Assembly (NCBI GenBank): GCA_016931365.1
Contig: JAFGEY010000437.1
Location: 1 to 36,797 of the forward strand
Direction of reading: 5' to 3'
DNA from: Anaerolineae bacterium
GTDB lineage: Bacteria > Chloroflexota > Anaerolineae > JAFGEY01
Length of the DNA: 36,797 bases
Shown: piece after piece, positions 1 through 7,872 of the stretch
How positions within the stretch are numbered: the first letter of the stretch is position 1
Layout of the letters: every line of letters starts with the position of its first letter
Translations under genes and position numbers: made by a program
The notes under the pieces: generated by a model
Told to the model about the DNA's origin: nothing
Database searches by the model: none
What the model saw: the letters and a program-made list of their open reading frames with translations, nothing else

Positions 1-1
1 A

Positions 2-337
2 TACATCAGCCGCTTTGACGCGCGCGAAAGGGCGGTGCTGCCCAACTGCGACGACAGCCTGAGCAAGGACGTGTGGCTCAACCACGGTTGGCGCGACCGC
101 CCGCGAGAGCAGGAATACCTCTTTGACCTGGTTTTCGACCCCAACGAGGCGCACAATCTGATCGCCGATCCGGCCCTGGCCGGCGTGCTCGAAGAAATGC
201 GCGCCCGGCTGATCCGCTGGATGCAAAAGACAAGCGATCCCCTGCTCGACGGCCCCGTGCCCGCCCCGGCGGACGCCGTGGTCAACGACCGGGACGGACT
301 TTCGCCCAGCGAGCAACCCAAGACAACCCAATCCTGA
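2..337 (+). CDS. Sulfatase, C-terminal end (partial)
   Basis: Only the last 111 codons are in the window; the reading frame is open to the left edge. The segment LFDLVFDPNEAHNL followed by a helix ending near RLIRWMQKTSDPLL is the usual C-terminal signature of type I (formylglycine) sulfatases, where the 'DP.E..NL' turn precedes the last helix. The catalytic Cys/Ser motif lies outside the window, so the substrate class cannot be judged. The family hydrolyses sulfate esters, often on glycans, and needs a Cys or Ser to be matured to formylglycine. A maturase of the right type (3358-4659) lies downstream on the same strand, which supports the call. The stop is 24 bases before the next gene, so the two are probably cotranscribed. 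Confidence 0.8.
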   Translation, partial: YISRFDARERAVLPNCDDSLSKDVWLNHGWRDRPREQEYLFDLVFDPNEAHNLIADPALAGVLEEMRARLIRWMQKTSDPLLDGPVPAPADAVVNDRDGLSPSEQPKTTQS

Positions 338-361
338 CTCGCCGAGGAGGAACTCGCACCG

Positions 362-1873
362 ATGCGCATTCTCAACGCCGCCGCGCTCACCTCGCACGGC
401 AACATCCCCGGCCGCAAGGCTCTGGTCGACATCCTGGAAGCAGGCCTTCAGGCCGCCGACCCGTATACCAACGCCCGCAAGTTGCTGCGCGTGGAAGGCA
501 ATCGCCTGTTCGTCGGCTATCCCGACTTTGAACCACACGGCGCGCCCAAAACCGGCGAAGAGGTGTTTGACCTGTCGCAGGTGGGCCGTATCTATGTCGT
601 TGGCGCGGGCAAGGGCGTGCAGCAGGTTGCCAAAGCCATCGAAGAAGCCCTGGGCGACCGCCTCACCGGCGGCCACGTGATTGCCAAGCATGGCGATCCG
701 CTCGTTCTGAAAAGGATCGGCGTGACCTTTGGCGGCCATCCTGTGCCCGACGAAGGCTGTGTGCGCGGCTGCCAGCAGATTTTGGCCCTGTGCCGCGACC
801 TGCGCCCGGAAGACCTGGTCTTTACCATCGCCGCCAATGGCGTCTCGGCGCTGCTCACCCTGCCCGTGCCCGGCGTCACCCTCGACGAGGTGCGGCAGGT
901 AACCTATATGATGCAGATCGAACGCGGCGTACCGACTCAGGAACTCAACCCGGTGCGCAACCACCTCGACGTGATGAAGGGTGGGCGCATTTCACGCTAC
1001 ATCCAGCCGGCGACGGCGATCCACATTGTCGCCGTCGACCCCAACTATGCTCCTCACGAACACATGTCCGGCTATGAGCAGTTTATGGTGCGCAACCGCT
1101 GGCTGCACACCCTGCCCGACTGCACCACTTTTGCCGAAGCCATCGCCATGCTCACAAAGTGGGACGCCTGGGAGGCTGTCCCCGCCTCAGTGCGCGCCTA
1201 TCTGCTGCGCGCCGACCTCGCCGATGAGACGGTCAAAGCGGCCGAATTTCAGGGGTGGCGCTATCGCATCTTTGGCATTATGCCCGCTCATCTCGGCGTG
1301 CTGCCCACCGCGCAGCGCAAGGCCGCCGAACTGGGCTTTACCCCGCACCTGATGGCCCGCTTTTTGCAGGCCGAGGCCAGCCAGGCCGGCCGTGTGATGG
1401 CCGACATTGCCCAGACGATCGAGCGGGAAGGCACGCCTTTTGCGCCGCCCTGCGCTCTGATCAGTGGCGGCGAACTGCTGGTCACAGTAGGCAGCGAAAC
1501 CGGCGTCGGCGGGCGCAACCAGGAATATGCCGTGGCCGCCGCGTTGCGCATCGTCGGCAGCGCAAACATTGTCATGGGCGGGGTGGACACCGACGGCACC
1601 GATGGACCCGGTGGCCGCTTTGCTGAAGATGAGAACGGCATCCCCTGTCTGGCCGGCGGCGTCGTCGACGGCGAGACCGCTGCCGAAGCACGAGCCGCCG
1701 GGATCGACCTGGCTGCCGAACTCAAGCGTCACAACACGTCGCCGGCCTTGTGGAAACTGAACAGCGGCGTGGCTGCTACCCAGAACATCAGCCTCACCGA
1801 CCTGGACGTGACCCTCATCCTAGGCCGTGCAGAGGATCAAGCTTTACTTGCAATACCCGTGAACGGAATCTGA
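362..1873 (+). CDS. MOFRL / glycerate 2-kinase family protein, divergent
   Basis: 503 residues, longer than the usual 410-450 of class II glycerate kinases (GckA/TtuD; DUF4147 plus MOFRL domain). Known members phosphorylate D-glycerate to 2-phosphoglycerate with ATP. Visible features: VVGAGKG (about 80-86, the family's 'GAGKA' lysine), GGHPVPDEG, NPVRNHLDVMKGGRI (usually 'N.VRKHLS.IKGG'), ISGGELLVTV, GGRNQE (conserved arginine) and MGGVDTDGTDGPG in the C-terminal MOFRL domain. Departures: the usual 'SGG.SALL' loop reads AANGVSALL, and there is an insert of about 60 residues in the middle. The substrate may therefore not be glycerate itself. A good ribosome site (GAGGAGGAA) precedes ATG 362. 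An enolase-family gene follows, so the pair resembles kinase plus dehydratase steps on a glycerate-like acid. Confidence 0.8.
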   Translation: MRILNAAALTSHGNIPGRKALVDILEAGLQAADPYTNARKLLRVEGNRLFVGYPDFEPHGAPKTGEEVFDLSQVGRIYVVGAGKGVQQVAKAIEEALGDRLTGGHVIAKHGDPLVLKRIGVTFGGHPVPDEGCVRGCQQILALCRDLRPEDLVFTIAANGVSALLTLPVPGVTLDEVRQVTYMMQIERGVPTQELNPVRNHLDVMKGGRISRYIQPATAIHIVAVDPNYAPHEHMSGYEQFMVRNRWLHTLPDCTTFAEAIAMLTKWDAWEAVPASVRAYLLRADLADETVKAAEFQGWRYRIFGIMPAHLGVLPTAQRKAAELGFTPHLMARFLQAEASQAGRVMADIAQTIEREGTPFAPPCALISGGELLVTVGSETGVGGRNQEYAVAAALRIVGSANIVMGGVDTDGTDGPGGRFAEDENGIPCLAGGVVDGETAAEARAAGIDLAAELKRHNTSPALWKLNSGVAATQNISLTDLDVTLILGRAEDQALLAIPVNGI

Positions 1874-1878
1874 ATTTC

Positions 1879-1905
1879 GACAGGATTGACAGAATGAACA
1901 GGATT
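1879..1905. repeat. Tandem 9-base repeat between kinase and enolase-like genes
   Basis: Three near-identical 9-base units (GACAGGATT, GACAGAATG, AACAGGATT) start five bases after the kinase stop codon. This is one of several short repeat types confined to gene gaps in this window. Bases 1906-1998, up to the next ribosome site, show no further gene. Confidence 0.6.
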
Positions 1906-2010
1906 CAAAGAGTATGTGAGGAATATGCCGTCCTGGAGGAGTGCCGTACATAGACGTGCGACATACAGGGCGCTGTGATAACACAAATCGTAAAACACAA
2001 GGAGGAATCG

Positions 2011-3300
2011 GTGGCAACCGGAACAGACATCATCTCGATCACCGCCCGGCAGGTCTATTCGGATCGCGGGCATCCCGGCGTCGAAGCGACGGTCAAGACC
2101 GCCAACGGCGCTGTCGGCGTCGCCATCTGCACTGCGGGCGTCTCGGTCGGCTCGCACGAGGTCGAATTTGCCTACGACGGCGGGCCCAAATGGCGCGGCA
2201 AGGGTGTGCAGCGCGCCGTAGACAGCGTCAATCAGGTCATTGCTCCCGCGTTGATCGGCATGGACGCCGCCCACCAACTCCAGGTGGACGAGGCTATGCT
2301 CAACATCGGTGGGCCGGGGGTCAAGGCGCAGTTGGGTGGCAACGCCACGGCCGCTGTCTCGGCGGCCGTGCTCAAGGCCGGCGCCGCCGCGCTGGGCATT
2401 CCCCTTTATCAGCACATAGGTGGAGCGACTGCCTTTGTGTTGCCTGTGCCCGGCGCGATCGCCCTGGTGGGCAGCGACCGCTATGGCAGTGGCGCGCGTT
2501 CCGGCGGCAAGCCCAGCCACGCGCTGATGGCCTACGGCTTTGACACCTTTGCCGAGGCTTCCTATGCGGCCTGGGACGTGTCGGTCGAGTGGACGGACAT
2601 GCTCAACAAGCGCTTTGGCATCCCCAAAAGCTCGGTGACGCACCATCCCGCCGTTCCGGCCGGGTACGTCAAGCACGACCGCGAGTTGTGGGACCTGATG
2701 GTGGAGACCATCGCCCGGCGGGGTTACGAGGGCAAGATCGGCATCCAGGTGGATGTCGCCTCGGAGACCTATTGGGAGGAAGACCAGGGCCGCTACGTGG
2801 GTATCTTGTCCGCAGAACCAAAAACCAAGGACGATTTGTTTGACCTGTACCGCCTGATGGTGCGTGAATACCCCTTTGTGATCATCGAGGATCCGTTGGA
2901 CGAGGACGACTATGAGGGCCACGCCGTGCTCACCCGCGAGTTGGGCATCCAGATCGTCGGCGACGACCTGTTCACCACCGATCCGGTGCGCGTGCAAAAG
3001 GGCATCGACGCGGGTGCAGCCAACACTGTACTGCTCAAAGTCAACCAGATCGGCACGATCAGCGAAGCCTTTGATATGGTGCAACTCGCTTACCGGCACG
3101 GCTATGGCGTCATGCCGTGCAGCAGTCGCGGCGAAGGGGCTGACATTGCCGATTACTCAGTCGGCCTGAACTGCACGACCATCCGCGAGAGCGCCACCGG
3201 CCCTACCGGCAACCGTTTGTTGCAGATCGAAGCCGAGTTGGGCGCGCGCGCCCGCTTTATGGGCAAAAAAGGGCTTAAAGGCAACAAATTCCAAAGGTAA
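2011..3300 (+). CDS. Enolase-superfamily protein lacking canonical catalytic residues
   Basis: 429 residues, enolase length, clearly homologous along its whole barrel. The three metal ligands are kept: D248 (QVDVASETYW), E293 (IIEDPLDEDDYEG) and D318/D319 (VGDDLFTTDPVRVQKGI). The base lysine is K343 (LLKVNQIGT). By eye alignment, other enolase hallmarks are changed: the N-terminal 'SGASTG' loop is AGVSVG, the 'QEFM' glutamate loop reads LMAYGF (172-177), 'DEGG.AP' is replaced by HHPAVPAG, 'SHRSGE' reads CSSRGE, and the 'QIKTG' lysine reads TIRES. It should bind Mg2+ and enolise an acid substrate but is unlikely to be the glycolytic enolase. Start: GTG 2011, with AAGGAGG at 1999-2005; an upstream GTG at 1975 has no such site. 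It follows a glycerate-kinase-like gene and precedes a sulfatase maturase. Confidence 0.85.
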   Translation: MATGTDIISITARQVYSDRGHPGVEATVKTANGAVGVAICTAGVSVGSHEVEFAYDGGPKWRGKGVQRAVDSVNQVIAPALIGMDAAHQLQVDEAMLNIGGPGVKAQLGGNATAAVSAAVLKAGAAALGIPLYQHIGGATAFVLPVPGAIALVGSDRYGSGARSGGKPSHALMAYGFDTFAEASYAAWDVSVEWTDMLNKRFGIPKSSVTHHPAVPAGYVKHDRELWDLMVETIARRGYEGKIGIQVDVASETYWEEDQGRYVGILSAEPKTKDDLFDLYRLMVREYPFVIIEDPLDEDDYEGHAVLTRELGIQIVGDDLFTTDPVRVQKGIDAGAANTVLLKVNQIGTISEAFDMVQLAYRHGYGVMPCSSRGEGADIADYSVGLNCTTIRESATGPTGNRLLQIEAELGARARFMGKKGLKGNKFQR

Positions 3301-3357
3301 ATCCAGATTCACCCTCCCGGAGGTCAAAGCGGGTTGTTTAGCAGCAGGAATTCCGAC

Positions 3358-4659
3358 ATGTTCGATGGACAAACCACCGCCCCGCCCGCTTTTCACGTGA
3401 TGATCAAGCCGCGCGGGCCGATCTGCAACCTGGACTGCCAGTATTGCTATTACCTGTCCAAAGAGCGGCTTTACGGCGCGGATGACTCCTTTCAGATGAG
3501 CGAGGCAGTGCTGGAGACGTTCACCCGGCAGTACATCGAAGCCCAGCGCGTGCCGGAAATCACCGTCGGCTGGCAGGGCGGTGAACCGACACTGCGCGGG
3601 CTGGACTTTTTCAAACGGGCGGTCGAGCTTCAGCAGTGCTATCAAAAACCGGGCCAGCGCATCCTCAACGCGCTGCAAACCAACGGCACCACCCTCACCG
3701 ATGAGTGGTGCGCGTTTCTGCGCGACAACGATTTCCTCGTCGGCCTCAGCCTGGACGGGTCGCGCGAGATTCACGACGCGTATCGCCAGGACAAGGCGGG
3801 CCATTCCGTGTTCGACGCCGTGATGCGCGGCCTGCGCCTGCTACAAAAATACGGGGTCGAATACAACATCCTCACCACCGTGCACGCCGCCAACGCCGGG
3901 CGTCCCCTCGATGTGTATCGTTTTTTGCGCGACGAAGTGGGGACCCGGTTTATACAGTTCATTCCTATCGTCGAGCGCGATAACGAAACGGGATTCCAGG
4001 AGGGCGAAACGCTCACCGGGCGCTCTGTTACCGGCCCGCAATACGGCCAATTCCTGATTGGGGTCTTCGATGAGTGGGTGCGCCGCGATGTCGGAAATAT
4101 ATTTGTGCAAATTTTCGATGTGTCGCTAGCCGCCTGGGTGGGCCAGCAGCCAGGCCTGTGTGTGTTCGAGCAGACCTGCGGACTGGCGCTGGTGCTGGAG
4201 CACAACGGCGATCTCTATGCCTGCGACCACTTTGTCGAGCCGAGGCACCGGCGGGGAAACATTCTGGAAAAATCGCTGGCCGAGATGGTCGGCTCGTCAG
4301 AGCAGCGACACTTTGGCCTGGCCAAACGCGATGCGCTGCCCCGGCAGTGCCTCGAATGCGACGTGCGTTTCGTCTGTAACGGCGCGTGTCCCAAGAACCG
4401 CATCGAGCGCCCCGCGCCAGGCGAAGAGCGCGTCAGCCATCTGTGCGCAGGGTACAAGGTCTTTTTCCACCACATCGACCCGTATATGCGCTTTATGGCC
4501 AACGAACTGCGCTATGGCCGTCCACCCGTAAACATTATGGTCGAATTGGCGCGGCAAGAGGAGGCGAAAGAAGAGCAGTACGAAGGCACACCGCGCAACG
4601 CGCCCTGTCCGTGTGGAAGCGGCAAAAAATACAAAAATTGTCACGGAAAAAAGAAATAA
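3358..4659 (+). CDS. Anaerobic sulfatase-maturating enzyme (radical SAM, SPASM)
   Basis: 433 residues. Members use a radical SAM [4Fe-4S] cluster and two auxiliary clusters to oxidise the active-site Cys or Ser of sulfatases to formylglycine without oxygen. The N-terminus FHVMIKPRGPICNLDCQYCYY carries the CxxxCxxC motif at C23, C27 and C30. WQGGEPTL and LQTNGT are typical anSME strands. The C-terminal SPASM cysteines are in CGLALV, YACDHF, CLECDVRFVCNGACPKN. The last 19 residues (APCPCGSGKKYKNCHG) are a SEC-C zinc motif, the kind found at the end of SecA. ATG 3358 is chosen for its AGGAA site seven bases upstream and the standard family N-terminus; a TTG at 3334 with GGAGG is an alternative. 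The stop codon overlaps the next start (TAATG). The sulfatase fragment at the left edge is a plausible client. Confidence 0.9.
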   Translation: MFDGQTTAPPAFHVMIKPRGPICNLDCQYCYYLSKERLYGADDSFQMSEAVLETFTRQYIEAQRVPEITVGWQGGEPTLRGLDFFKRAVELQQCYQKPGQRILNALQTNGTTLTDEWCAFLRDNDFLVGLSLDGSREIHDAYRQDKAGHSVFDAVMRGLRLLQKYGVEYNILTTVHAANAGRPLDVYRFLRDEVGTRFIQFIPIVERDNETGFQEGETLTGRSVTGPQYGQFLIGVFDEWVRRDVGNIFVQIFDVSLAAWVGQQPGLCVFEQTCGLALVLEHNGDLYACDHFVEPRHRRGNILEKSLAEMVGSSEQRHFGLAKRDALPRQCLECDVRFVCNGACPKNRIERPAPGEERVSHLCAGYKVFFHHIDPYMRFMANELRYGRPPVNIMVELARQEEAKEEQYEGTPRNAPCPCGSGKKYKNCHGKKK

Positions 4660-5792
4660 TGAGCAATCAAGATCAGCCTATGGATGACCGCATTAAAAAC
4701 ATCGATCAAGAAACGCTGATTCCCCTGATCCGCCAGGCATTGGATGATCCCACGGCTGTGCCTGCCAGCTGGGACATTTCAATCATTTATGGCGGTTTTG
4801 GGAGCATGGTCGGCGGCACCGCACTTTATCGTGTCGCCGGGCAGACAGAGTCCGGACAGCCCTGGTCGTTGGTGCTCAAAGTCCTCTATGCGCGTCCCGA
4901 CGAAACGGTCGATTCGCCCTATTATTGGAAGCGGGAATACGAACTGTACCGTTCGCGGATGCTCGATGCGCTGCCCGAAACAGGGCTAACCACACCACTC
5001 ATTTACGCATGCACCGAACTGCGGGATGCCTGCTGGATCTGGATGGAGGAAGTTCGAGACAAAAACCCGGCCTGGAGTTGGGACGATTTTCGGTTAGTCG
5101 CCCGCCGGTTGGGTCGCTTTAACGGCGCTTACCTGACCGGGCATCCGATCCCCAATCATCTGTGGCTCACCGATCAATGGCACTGCCGCATCGTCCCACC
5201 GTTGGCCGACGTGCTCGACCACCTCGACGATTACCTAAAGCATCCCCTGCCCCAACGCACGCTGCCCGTGTCGGCTCAAGATGAAATTTTGTCCATCTGG
5301 CACGAGCGGGAGGCCTTTAGCGCGCCGCTGACCAGCCTGCCGCAAACCTTCTGCCACCTCGATGTGTTCCCGCGCAATATGTTTCACAACTCAACCAGCA
5401 CCAAGCTGATCGACTGGGCTTTGGCCGGACGGGCCGCAGTCGGAGAAGAACTGGTCTGTTTCGTAGCGCTGTCTCTTTACTCGCCCCGCATCTCGCCCAA
5501 CCAGGCCGATTTCCTCGATCAGACCATTTTTGGGGGATACATCGCCGGCCTGCGCGATATGGGCTGGACGGGCGACGCCGAACAAGCACGCTTGGGTTAC
5601 ACCTGCGCGATGACTTTGCGTGGTCTGGCGGGCGTCAAACAAGATCTGCTGTTGATGCAAGACGAAAACAGGCCCGCCGGGCAGAGGTTCGAGCGAATCG
5701 AGGATATGGCCGATTTTTGGGCCGGCATCCGGCGTTTCCGCCTTCTCAAAATGGCCAAAGAGGCGCGCAGTTTGTTGGGTATATCCAGTTAG
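4659..5792 (+). CDS. APH-fold phosphotransferase family protein
   Basis: 377 residues of the aminoglycoside phosphotransferase / small-molecule kinase fold (PF01636 type). The catalytic loop HLDVFPRNMF (about 232-241) gives the HxDxxxxN pattern, and LIDWALAG provides the metal-binding Asp. A Gly-rich strand YGGFGSMVGGTALYRV and the lysine in WSLVLKVL form the ATP site. The family phosphorylates aminoglycosides, choline, homoserine, fructosamines and sugars, so the substrate cannot be named. ATG 4659 shares a base with the stop of the sulfatase maturase, indicating translational coupling. That makes drug resistance less likely than a metabolic kinase in the same catabolic cluster. Confidence 0.75.
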   Translation: MSNQDQPMDDRIKNIDQETLIPLIRQALDDPTAVPASWDISIIYGGFGSMVGGTALYRVAGQTESGQPWSLVLKVLYARPDETVDSPYYWKREYELYRSRMLDALPETGLTTPLIYACTELRDACWIWMEEVRDKNPAWSWDDFRLVARRLGRFNGAYLTGHPIPNHLWLTDQWHCRIVPPLADVLDHLDDYLKHPLPQRTLPVSAQDEILSIWHEREAFSAPLTSLPQTFCHLDVFPRNMFHNSTSTKLIDWALAGRAAVGEELVCFVALSLYSPRISPNQADFLDQTIFGGYIAGLRDMGWTGDAEQARLGYTCAMTLRGLAGVKQDLLLMQDENRPAGQRFERIEDMADFWAGIRRFRLLKMAKEARSLLGISS

Positions 5793-5840
5793 CTCAGACG
5801 ACCTCACAAAAAAGGGTGCCGACGGTCTCTGCCGACATGC

Positions 5841-5874
5841 AAAAAAGTAGGCGCGCTATAGAAAGCGCGCCTAC
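5841..5874 (-). terminator. Hairpin plus T-tract ending the GH2 gene; TATAGAAA-loop repeat
   Basis: A perfect 10-bp stem, GTAGGCGCGC (5847-5856) with GCGCGCCTAC (5865-5874), closes an 8-base loop TATAGAAA. Six A residues at 5841-5846 become TTTTTT after the stem when read on the minus strand. It sits 35 bases past the stop of the GH2 gene, as a rho-independent terminator would. The same loop with a different, compensating stem occurs at 20318-20337, so it is also a member of a repeat family. Confidence 0.75.
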
Positions 5875-5908
5875 TACAAGTGTTTGTAGAATTTGTCAAA
5901 AACTCTGT

Positions 5909-7639
5909 TTACAGCGCCTTGCGAAAAATCTTCGCTACACGTTCCATATCGAATTTCGTCGTGCGGTCGTAATTGTATACGCCGTTTTGTTCCTGCTCGA
6001 CATCGGTGAGCTGGGTGTAGCAGAACCCGCAGATGTGCGGGTGACCCAAAATCGCATCGACCAGACTTTCGAGTCGTGCGTAAAACTCGTCCAGCGTCTT
6101 GGGGCCTTCGCCGTAGCCCCACGAGTTTAGGGCAAACTGCTGCCCGGCAATCCACTTGATCCCGCCAAACTCGTCCACGATGTACGGTTGTCCCCCATAG
6201 GCTACCTCGCGATCGGGGAAATTGCGCCATACGCCGCCCGGATGCACTTGCAACTGCTCTTGCAGCAGGTTGGGGTCCTGGTTGTAGGTGTGCACCGTCC
6301 ACAGGTCGGTCTTGACGTGGACGTAACCGCTGGCGTCGTTGACCGGGCGCGTGGGGTCGAGGTTGCGGGTCAGGTCGTAGGCGTCGGTGTGCAGGCGCGG
6401 GTGCTGCCGCCCGTCGCCGACATTGTGTGTTTCGTTGAACGGCGTCCAGGCGATGATCGACGGGTGGTTGCGGTCGCGGATGATGATTTCCTCCCACTCG
6501 CTGAGGAAATTGCGCGCACTGATCGGCTCGGTGACGTCCATGCCCCAGCTCGACGACTCGCCCCAGGTGAGATAGCCCAGCCGGTCGGCCCAAAAGTGAA
6601 AGCGCTCCTCGAACACCTTTTGATGCAGCCGCGCACCATTGAATCCCGCCGCCATCGACAACTCGATATCTTGCCGCAGTGCGGCGTCACTGGGCGCGGT
6701 CCAGATGCCGTCGGGGTAAAAGCCCTGGTCAAGTACGAGACGCAGGTAAAACGGCTCGTTGTTCAGCAAGACCTGATTGCCCTCGACGTGTACCTTGCGC
6801 AGTCCGGCATAGCTCTCAACCGCATCCAGGACGGCGCCATCGACATCGATGACCTCAAAGCGCAGATCGTAGAGGAAAGGATCGGCGGGCGACCACGGCC
6901 TAAGGGCGGCAATCGGCAGCGAACAGGACAACGCGTTGCCGGCCGGGATTTCGACCTGACCGACCTGCGCCGATCCATCGAACAGGGTAGCGCGGAAACG
7001 CAGCCCGCGCCGGACGGCGAAAAAGCGAGGGACAAGCACAAAGCGCGCGCCGTCGAGATCGGGAATGACCTGCACATCCTCCAGGCCAAAGGGAGGCACA
7101 GCCTCCAGCCACACCGTCTGCCAGATGCCGGTGGTGCGAGTGTAATGGCAGCCACGCGAATGGTAGTCAGGGCACTGCTTGCCGCCAGGCTGTACGCCGG
7201 AACGGGTCTCGTCGCGCACATAGACCACCAGTTCGTGCACCTCGCCCGGCGTCACCCAGGTGGTGATGTCATAGCCAAAAGAGGATGTACCGCCCCAGTG
7301 CCGCCCCACCGGCACGCCGTCGATAAACACCTCACTCTCGTAATCGACGGCACCAAAACGCAACCACACGCGCTGCCCGGCCCAATCGGCGGGAATTTCG
7401 ATTTGCCGGTGGTACCACATCATCTCGATAAAATCGGTGTGGCCCATGCCGGAGAGCAGGCTTTCGGGGCAAAAGGGGACGGTGATCGGGTCGTCAAAGC
7501 CCTTGCTCGCAGCCAGGCCGCGCTGCCAGCCCGATTTGCCAAAATCGAACGTGCAGGTCCAGAGACCGTTGAGGTTGAGCCAAGCACCGCGCACAAATTG
7601 CGGTCGGGGGTGTTCGGGACGAGGAATAGAATTTAACAT
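5909..7639 (-). CDS. Glycoside hydrolase family 2 protein
   Basis: 576 residues, short for GH2 but with the three core domains: jelly-roll sugar-binding domain (about 15-180, with GLWTCTFDFG and RTTGIWQTVWLE), immunoglobulin-like domain (about 185-285) and TIM barrel (about 290-576). The acid/base is E403 in AWTPFNETHN and the likely nucleophile E490 in YIVDEFGG. GH2 enzymes are retaining beta-galactosidases, beta-glucuronidases, beta-mannosidases and relatives; the exact activity cannot be read from sequence alone. No signal peptide, so it probably acts on imported oligosaccharides. ATG 7639 has AAGGAGAAT upstream. It is transcribed alone, divergently from the M23 gene, and ends at the hairpin at 5841-5874. 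Confidence 0.9.
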   Translation of the reverse strand: MLNSIPRPEHPRPQFVRGAWLNLNGLWTCTFDFGKSGWQRGLAASKGFDDPITVPFCPESLLSGMGHTDFIEMMWYHRQIEIPADWAGQRVWLRFGAVDYESEVFIDGVPVGRHWGGTSSFGYDITTWVTPGEVHELVVYVRDETRSGVQPGGKQCPDYHSRGCHYTRTTGIWQTVWLEAVPPFGLEDVQVIPDLDGARFVLVPRFFAVRRGLRFRATLFDGSAQVGQVEIPAGNALSCSLPIAALRPWSPADPFLYDLRFEVIDVDGAVLDAVESYAGLRKVHVEGNQVLLNNEPFYLRLVLDQGFYPDGIWTAPSDAALRQDIELSMAAGFNGARLHQKVFEERFHFWADRLGYLTWGESSSWGMDVTEPISARNFLSEWEEIIIRDRNHPSIIAWTPFNETHNVGDGRQHPRLHTDAYDLTRNLDPTRPVNDASGYVHVKTDLWTVHTYNQDPNLLQEQLQVHPGGVWRNFPDREVAYGGQPYIVDEFGGIKWIAGQQFALNSWGYGEGPKTLDEFYARLESLVDAILGHPHICGFCYTQLTDVEQEQNGVYNYDRTTKFDMERVAKIFRKAL

Positions 7640-7707
7640 TGTGCATTCTCCTTTGAATCAAAATATAGGTAGTTTGACTGTTGAGCAGTCTGGTTGCTTG
7701 TTTGTCT

Positions 7708-7736
7708 ATTCTACACTACTCCGCCAAAACGGCCAA
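7708..7736 (-). promoter_or_regulatory. Predicted promoter of the GH2 gene
   Basis: On the minus strand TTGGCC (7731-7736), a 17-base spacer and TAGAAT (7708-7713) make a sigma70-like promoter 69 bases before the start codon. Downstream, at 7676-7690, GACTG-N5-CAGTC is a short inverted repeat in the 5' leader that could be an operator. Confidence 0.45.
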
Positions 7737-7764
7737 GATGTTTTTGGGGAAACCAAGTCGGAGC

Positions 7765-7792
7765 TTGCCTGTCCGTATGAACCGGGTATAAT
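7765..7792 (+). promoter_or_regulatory. Predicted promoter of the M23 peptidase gene
   Basis: TTGCCT (7765-7770), a 16-base spacer and a consensus TATAAT (7787-7792) lie 80 bases before ATG 7873. Divergent from the GH2 promoter. Confidence 0.5.
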
Positions 7793-7872
7793 TTAGTCAA
7801 GCAATCCGGACTCTGACAAATATCCGGCTCACTCTTCCGGCACTGCAAATCTCAATCCAGAAAGGGGAGGTT

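Noticed and set aside
1941..2010. Short leader frame from GTG 1941 after GGAGGA
   Set aside because: The spacing from the purine-rich run is too short, and the frame soon becomes an out-of-phase reading of the enolase-like gene.
1837..3099. 420-codon open frame on the minus strand
   Set aside because: It lies antisense to the enolase-like gene and the end of the kinase gene; the protein is of odd composition, without domains, and the plus-strand frame has clear family motifs.
6188..7636. 482-codon open frame on the plus strand
   Set aside because: Antisense to the GH2 gene, which has conserved catalytic motifs; long antisense frames are expected in GC-rich DNA.
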